Below, piece after piece: positions 60,796 to 64,000 of a stretch of DNA of 64,000 bases. The DNA is from Paraburkholderia fungorum (GTDB lineage: Bacteria > Pseudomonadota > Gammaproteobacteria > Burkholderiales > Burkholderiaceae), in NCBI RefSeq assembly GCF_900099835.1, contig NZ_FNKP01000002.1, positions 1-64,000 of the forward strand, read 5' to 3'. Numbering within the stretch: position 1 is the stretch's first letter; each line of letters begins with the position of its first letter. Made by a program: the position numbers and the translations under genes. The notes beneath the pieces are model-generated. The model was not told where the DNA came from, searched no databases, and saw only the letters and a list, made by a program, of their open reading frames with translations.

Positions 60796-63657
60796 TCAAC
60801 TGCGCGGCACACCGTCCTCGACCAGCACGGCAATCGGCATCGCCGCCAGCGCATCGCGCAAATACAGCAGGCCGTTTTCGTCGACCTTCGGCGCGGCAGG
60901 GCTCAGCCAGTCGAACAGCGCCCGCGATGATAGATCCGACGGCACTTCCACGGCCGTGTCCCCCCACTTCGCGGCGTCCACCAGCGGCAGTTCGCCGTCG
61001 TCGCCGAGTAGCCCCGCGGCCAGCCGGCTCGCCACCACCACTGCCCACGCATTGCCATGACGCCGCGCAAACGCAATCACGCTCGACGCATGCGTGCCGC
61101 GCACCGTCAGCGGCAAATAGGTGCTTTGACTCAGCAACTCCGGCAGATGCTCGCGCAACGCAAGCACACGTTGGACGACCGCCAGCTTCACACGTCCGTC
61201 GTGCCAGGTGGATAGAAATTCCGACGGCGGCGTCTGAACCAGTAACGCCTCGCGCTTCGCGAAATCGACGGGACGCCGATTGTCGGGATCGACGAGGCTG
61301 AAGTCCCACAGTTCGGTGCCTTGGTAAAGGTCGGGAATCCCAGGCGATGCGAGCCGCAACACCGTCTGCTGCAAGCTGTTCAGCGCGCCCGCCCGGCCGA
61401 TTCGCGCGACAAACGCCGCCAGTTCCTTCAGGAAGCCATCGCGCCGCTGCGGCGCGAGTATGTCGAACAGGAAATCGCGGCAGCCCGCCTCGTAGGCTTC
61501 GTCGGGCGCGAGCCAGTTGGTTTGCAGCTTCGCTTCCCGCAGCGCCTTCAGCTGCCATTGCGCGACGCGCTCGGCCAGTTCCTTGACGCCCGCTTCGTCG
61601 TCCGGCTGCAGATCGGGTGGCCAGCACCCCACCAGCGTCTGATACAGCATCGCTTCGGCCGCCGCGCCGGGCGCCCAGTCGTCGCTGCGGTCCTGACTCA
61701 CGCTGCTAATCGGCTCGCCATCGAGCGCACGACGATGCGGCACATTCAGCGTCGACCACGCGCGCAACGTCGCGCTCCAGTCGTCCGCGATTTCGCTCAG
61801 CACCGCGAGCCGCGCACGCACGTCCTCGCCGCGCTTGTGATCGTGTGTGGCCGTAGCCAGCAACGCGTGCGGAAACCGCTGCGAACGTTCCAGATTGGCC
61901 GCGTGAAATTGCTCGACCGACAAAGCGAATTCGCCCGGATCGGAGCCAACCTCGTTACGCGACAGCAACCGTCCATAGCGATAACACGCTGTATCTTCAA
62001 CCGCCTTCGCAGCGACCGGCGCGGTCAGTTGCGAAAATAGCGTCTGCGCGGTGCGGCGTGACGAGCCTGCATGCGGCGGCGGTCCGCCACTCTGACCCGG
62101 CTGCTGCGGTTGCGCGCCGGGTCGTGGGTTCGGCATTTCTTCCGCGCTGCCGCCGAGCCACGCATTTACGCGCTCCAGCACGACGTGATCCGCGCGCGAC
62201 AATGTTGCCTTCGCGCTCGCCAGAGCCTGATCGAAATAAATGTTGTCGGTCGCGCTGCGCAAGCCGTTCTGCGGATAAATCCGGTACACCGGAAAATGCA
62301 CGACCAGTTCGGTCAGCACGCGGCGCAGCGTGGTGAACGTGAAGTCACGCGTCGTCAGCGAATCGCGTGCGATGCGATGCAATGCGCGCGCCGCGCGATC
62401 CAGTTCCGCCGACAGGTTTTCCGCGAGAATCTTGCGACGCGCGGCCAGTGCTTCGTCTTCGAAACGCGGACTGCGGCCGGTCAGTTCGGTCCACGTGCGC
62501 GCGAGCGGTTCCGCGCCGGCCGGGTCGTGCAGCAGCGCGCCGACGTCGCTCATGAAGTCGTAGCCCGTGGTGCCGTCCACGGGCCAGTCGTCTCGCAACG
62601 GCTCGCCCCGGCCGAGAATCTTTTCGACCACGACATACGGCGCCGTGTCGCGCAATTCCGTGAGCCGCTGCCGCAAGCGCTGACAATATTCGCGCGGTTC
62701 CGCGAGTCCGTCGACGTGGTCGATCCGCAGGCCATCCACCACGCCTTCCTGATACAGCCGGAAAACCAGCGCATGCACGGCGTCGAATACTTCGGGTCGC
62801 TCGACGCGCACGCCGGCCAGCGTCGAGATATCGAAGAAGCGCCGCCAGTTCACTTCATCGGATGCGGTGCGCCACCACGCGAGGCGGAAGTGCTGCCGCT
62901 CGATCAGACGATGCAAGCGGTCGCGCGTCACCGGATCGTCGGGCGCATACGCTTGCAGCACGAACTCGATCGCCGAGCCGCCGTGCTGCGCGACGAACTC
63001 GCGCAACGCATTGCGCGCTTCGGCGGCGCGCGGCTGGTCGGTCGGTTGCGTCGTCAGTCCCTGGAAACGCTCGGCGAGCGCGCTGAGGTCGGCGCGGTCC
63101 GCGCTTTGCAGGATCGACGCGTAATCGATCGGGCAGATCGGGAACACATGTGGGCCATAGCCGATGTAAAAGCGGCCCGTGTCGGCGGCGAAATGCAGCG
63201 CGATGCGGCCCGCCGCGAGTTCCTCACCGTAGGGCGCGCCGAGCGTGGGCTGCAGCACCTTGCCGCGCAAGGCCGGATCGGGTGAATGCCAGTCCACGTC
63301 GAAATGGCGGGCATACGCGCTATGGCGTCCCCATTCGAGGATGTCGAGCCACCACGCGTTGCTCGATCCGCCGACGCCCATGTGGTTCGGCACCATGTCG
63401 ACGATCAGCCCCATGTTGTGCGCGCGCAGTTTGTCGACGAGGCGCTTGAGGGCCGCCTCGCCGCCGCATTCGGCGCTGACCTGGTTGTAGTCGACGGTGT
63501 CGTAGCCGTGCATCGAGCCGGGCTCGGCGGTCGTGATAGGCGATGCGTACAGATGGCTGATGCCGAGCGCCGCGAAGTAGTCGACGTGCTTCGCGGCGTC
63601 GTCGAAAGTGAAACCGCGGTGGAACTGGAGGCGAAGCGTGGAGCGCGGGACGGTCAT
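60796..63657 (-). CDS. treY: Malto-oligosyltrehalose synthase
   Basis: 953 aa, ATG 63657. GH13 TreY: N-terminal PRSTLRLQFHRGFTFDDAAKHVDYFAALGISHLYASPI, MVPNHMGVGG, the nucleophile segment DGLRIDHVDGLAEPREY, the acid/base Glu in VVEKILGRGEPL, and the long insert domain and C-terminus ending DLYQGTELWDFSLVDPDNRRPVDF. Converts the reducing end of maltodextrins to a trehalosyl unit for TreZ. Overlaps the malQ stop by 4 nt (ATGA), showing coupling. Confidence 0.95.
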   Translation of the reverse strand: MTVPRSTLRLQFHRGFTFDDAAKHVDYFAALGISHLYASPITTAEPGSMHGYDTVDYNQVSAECGGEAALKRLVDKLRAHNMGLIVDMVPNHMGVGGSSNAWWLDILEWGRHSAYARHFDVDWHSPDPALRGKVLQPTLGAPYGEELAAGRIALHFAADTGRFYIGYGPHVFPICPIDYASILQSADRADLSALAERFQGLTTQPTDQPRAAEARNALREFVAQHGGSAIEFVLQAYAPDDPVTRDRLHRLIERQHFRLAWWRTASDEVNWRRFFDISTLAGVRVERPEVFDAVHALVFRLYQEGVVDGLRIDHVDGLAEPREYCQRLRQRLTELRDTAPYVVVEKILGRGEPLRDDWPVDGTTGYDFMSDVGALLHDPAGAEPLARTWTELTGRSPRFEDEALAARRKILAENLSAELDRAARALHRIARDSLTTRDFTFTTLRRVLTELVVHFPVYRIYPQNGLRSATDNIYFDQALASAKATLSRADHVVLERVNAWLGGSAEEMPNPRPGAQPQQPGQSGGPPPHAGSSRRTAQTLFSQLTAPVAAKAVEDTACYRYGRLLSRNEVGSDPGEFALSVEQFHAANLERSQRFPHALLATATHDHKRGEDVRARLAVLSEIADDWSATLRAWSTLNVPHRRALDGEPISSVSQDRSDDWAPGAAAEAMLYQTLVGCWPPDLQPDDEAGVKELAERVAQWQLKALREAKLQTNWLAPDEAYEAGCRDFLFDILAPQRRDGFLKELAAFVARIGRAGALNSLQQTVLRLASPGIPDLYQGTELWDFSLVDPDNRRPVDFAKREALLVQTPPSEFLSTWHDGRVKLAVVQRVLALREHLPELLSQSTYLPLTVRGTHASSVIAFARRHGNAWAVVVASRLAAGLLGDDGELPLVDAAKWGDTAVEVPSDLSSRALFDWLSPAAPKVDENGLLYLRDALAAMPIAVLVEDGVPRS

Positions 63658-64000
63658 GGCGTATCAGGCTCCGAAGAAGCGTTGGAAGAGGGAGTGGCAA
63701 CCTGGGCGGCGCGGCGCGCGCGATCGACGGCGAGCAGGCGATCGCAGAAGGCCTCGTCGTTGAACAGTTCGTCGACCGGCAGGCTCAGACGACGCCGCCA
63801 GTTCGGGTGCTCGTCGATCGAACCGGGCAGATTCGGCTGATCGACCAGCGCAAGCAGATCTTCGAGCGGAAACGTGACGAGCGGGCCTGGGGTCGCCGCG
63901 ACGAAGGCCAGCGCCTCGTCCACGGGCGCGCTGTCGGCGGGCGGCGCGCTCACGCCCGGTGCGGCCACGCCCGCCTGCTGGAACGCGCGCCACAACTCGA
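63654..64000 (-). CDS. malQ: 4-alpha-glucanotransferase, C-terminal part (truncated by window end)
   Basis: Only the last about 115 codons are in the window; the gene runs off the right edge. The end of the GH77 domain is recognisable: ALAFVAATPGPLVTFPLEDLLALVDQPNLPGSIDEHPNWRRRLSLPVDELF, followed by a non-conserved Ser/Ala-rich tail. MalQ transfers glucan units between maltodextrins and is commonly adjacent to treY and treZ in Burkholderiaceae. Stop overlaps the treY start. Confidence 0.88.
   Translation of the reverse strand, partial: ELWRAFQQAGVAAPGVSAPPADSAPVDEALAFVAATPGPLVTFPLEDLLALVDQPNLPGSIDEHPNWRRRLSLPVDELFNDEAFCDRLLAVDRARRAAQVATPSSNASSEPDTP

Overview
The window looks like a chromosome segment of Burkholderiaceae, most likely Paraburkholderia: high GC with strong G/C third positions, an sdhCDAB-sdhE-gltA-leuCDB-asd-fimV-truA-trpFBA-accD-folC-dedD-cvpA-purF-metZ block of the kind found in Burkholderia genomes (often on the second chromosome), a methyltransferase gene between trpB and trpA, and PHA and trehalose/glycogen metabolism genes. 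Species was not determined; everything rests on reading the sequence.

Layout. 1-5,834: small secreted or unknown proteins, a 3-hydroxyacyl-CoA dehydrogenase, a flavin reductase, a cupin, an intracellular PHA depolymerase (minus) and a GST. 5,905-11,728 (minus): a chemoreceptor, a copper P-type ATPase with a textbook CueR-type promoter, and a PaiB-like protein. 12,065-17,529: a DUF1254/DUF1214 lipoprotein and a large AsmA/DUF748 envelope protein. 17,752-22,440: a plus-strand accessory locus with a possible 33-residue membrane peptide, an OmpA-like lipoprotein, a BvgA-like response regulator, a membrane protein that keeps an Hpt domain but has lost histidine-kinase catalytic motifs, and a single-pass protein of unknown function. 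22,563-30,969 (minus): acnA, prpD, a small exported protein, prpC, a CoA-ester lyase and mdh. 31,463-37,366 (plus): a GntR regulator, the succinate dehydrogenase operon and gltA. 37,839-56,920 (plus): leucine genes, asd, fimV-like, truA, trpF, trpB, DNA methyltransferase, trpA, accD, folC, SPOR protein, cvpA, purF, metZ. 57,058-60,692: AraC regulator and FKBP (minus), a kinase-like protein and a CNNM/CBS protein (plus). 60,796-64,000 (minus): treY and the 3' end of malQ.

Functionally the centre is carbon metabolism: aconitase, methylcitrate cycle enzymes, malate dehydrogenase, succinate dehydrogenase and citrate synthase lie on either side of one GntR regulator whose upstream region holds a 16-bp perfect palindrome. 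The biosynthetic block carries its own RNA-level control candidates: a SAM-II riboswitch before metZ, and before asd a 39-codon reading frame ending in a run of Thr/Ile codons with mutually exclusive hairpins downstream, which resembles a threonine-type attenuator. Other non-coding candidates are a nested-stem RNA ending in a U-tract right after the first small gene and a GGGAAAAC-containing motif near three predicted transcription starts. I saw no tRNA, rRNA, CRISPR array, insertion sequence or prophage.
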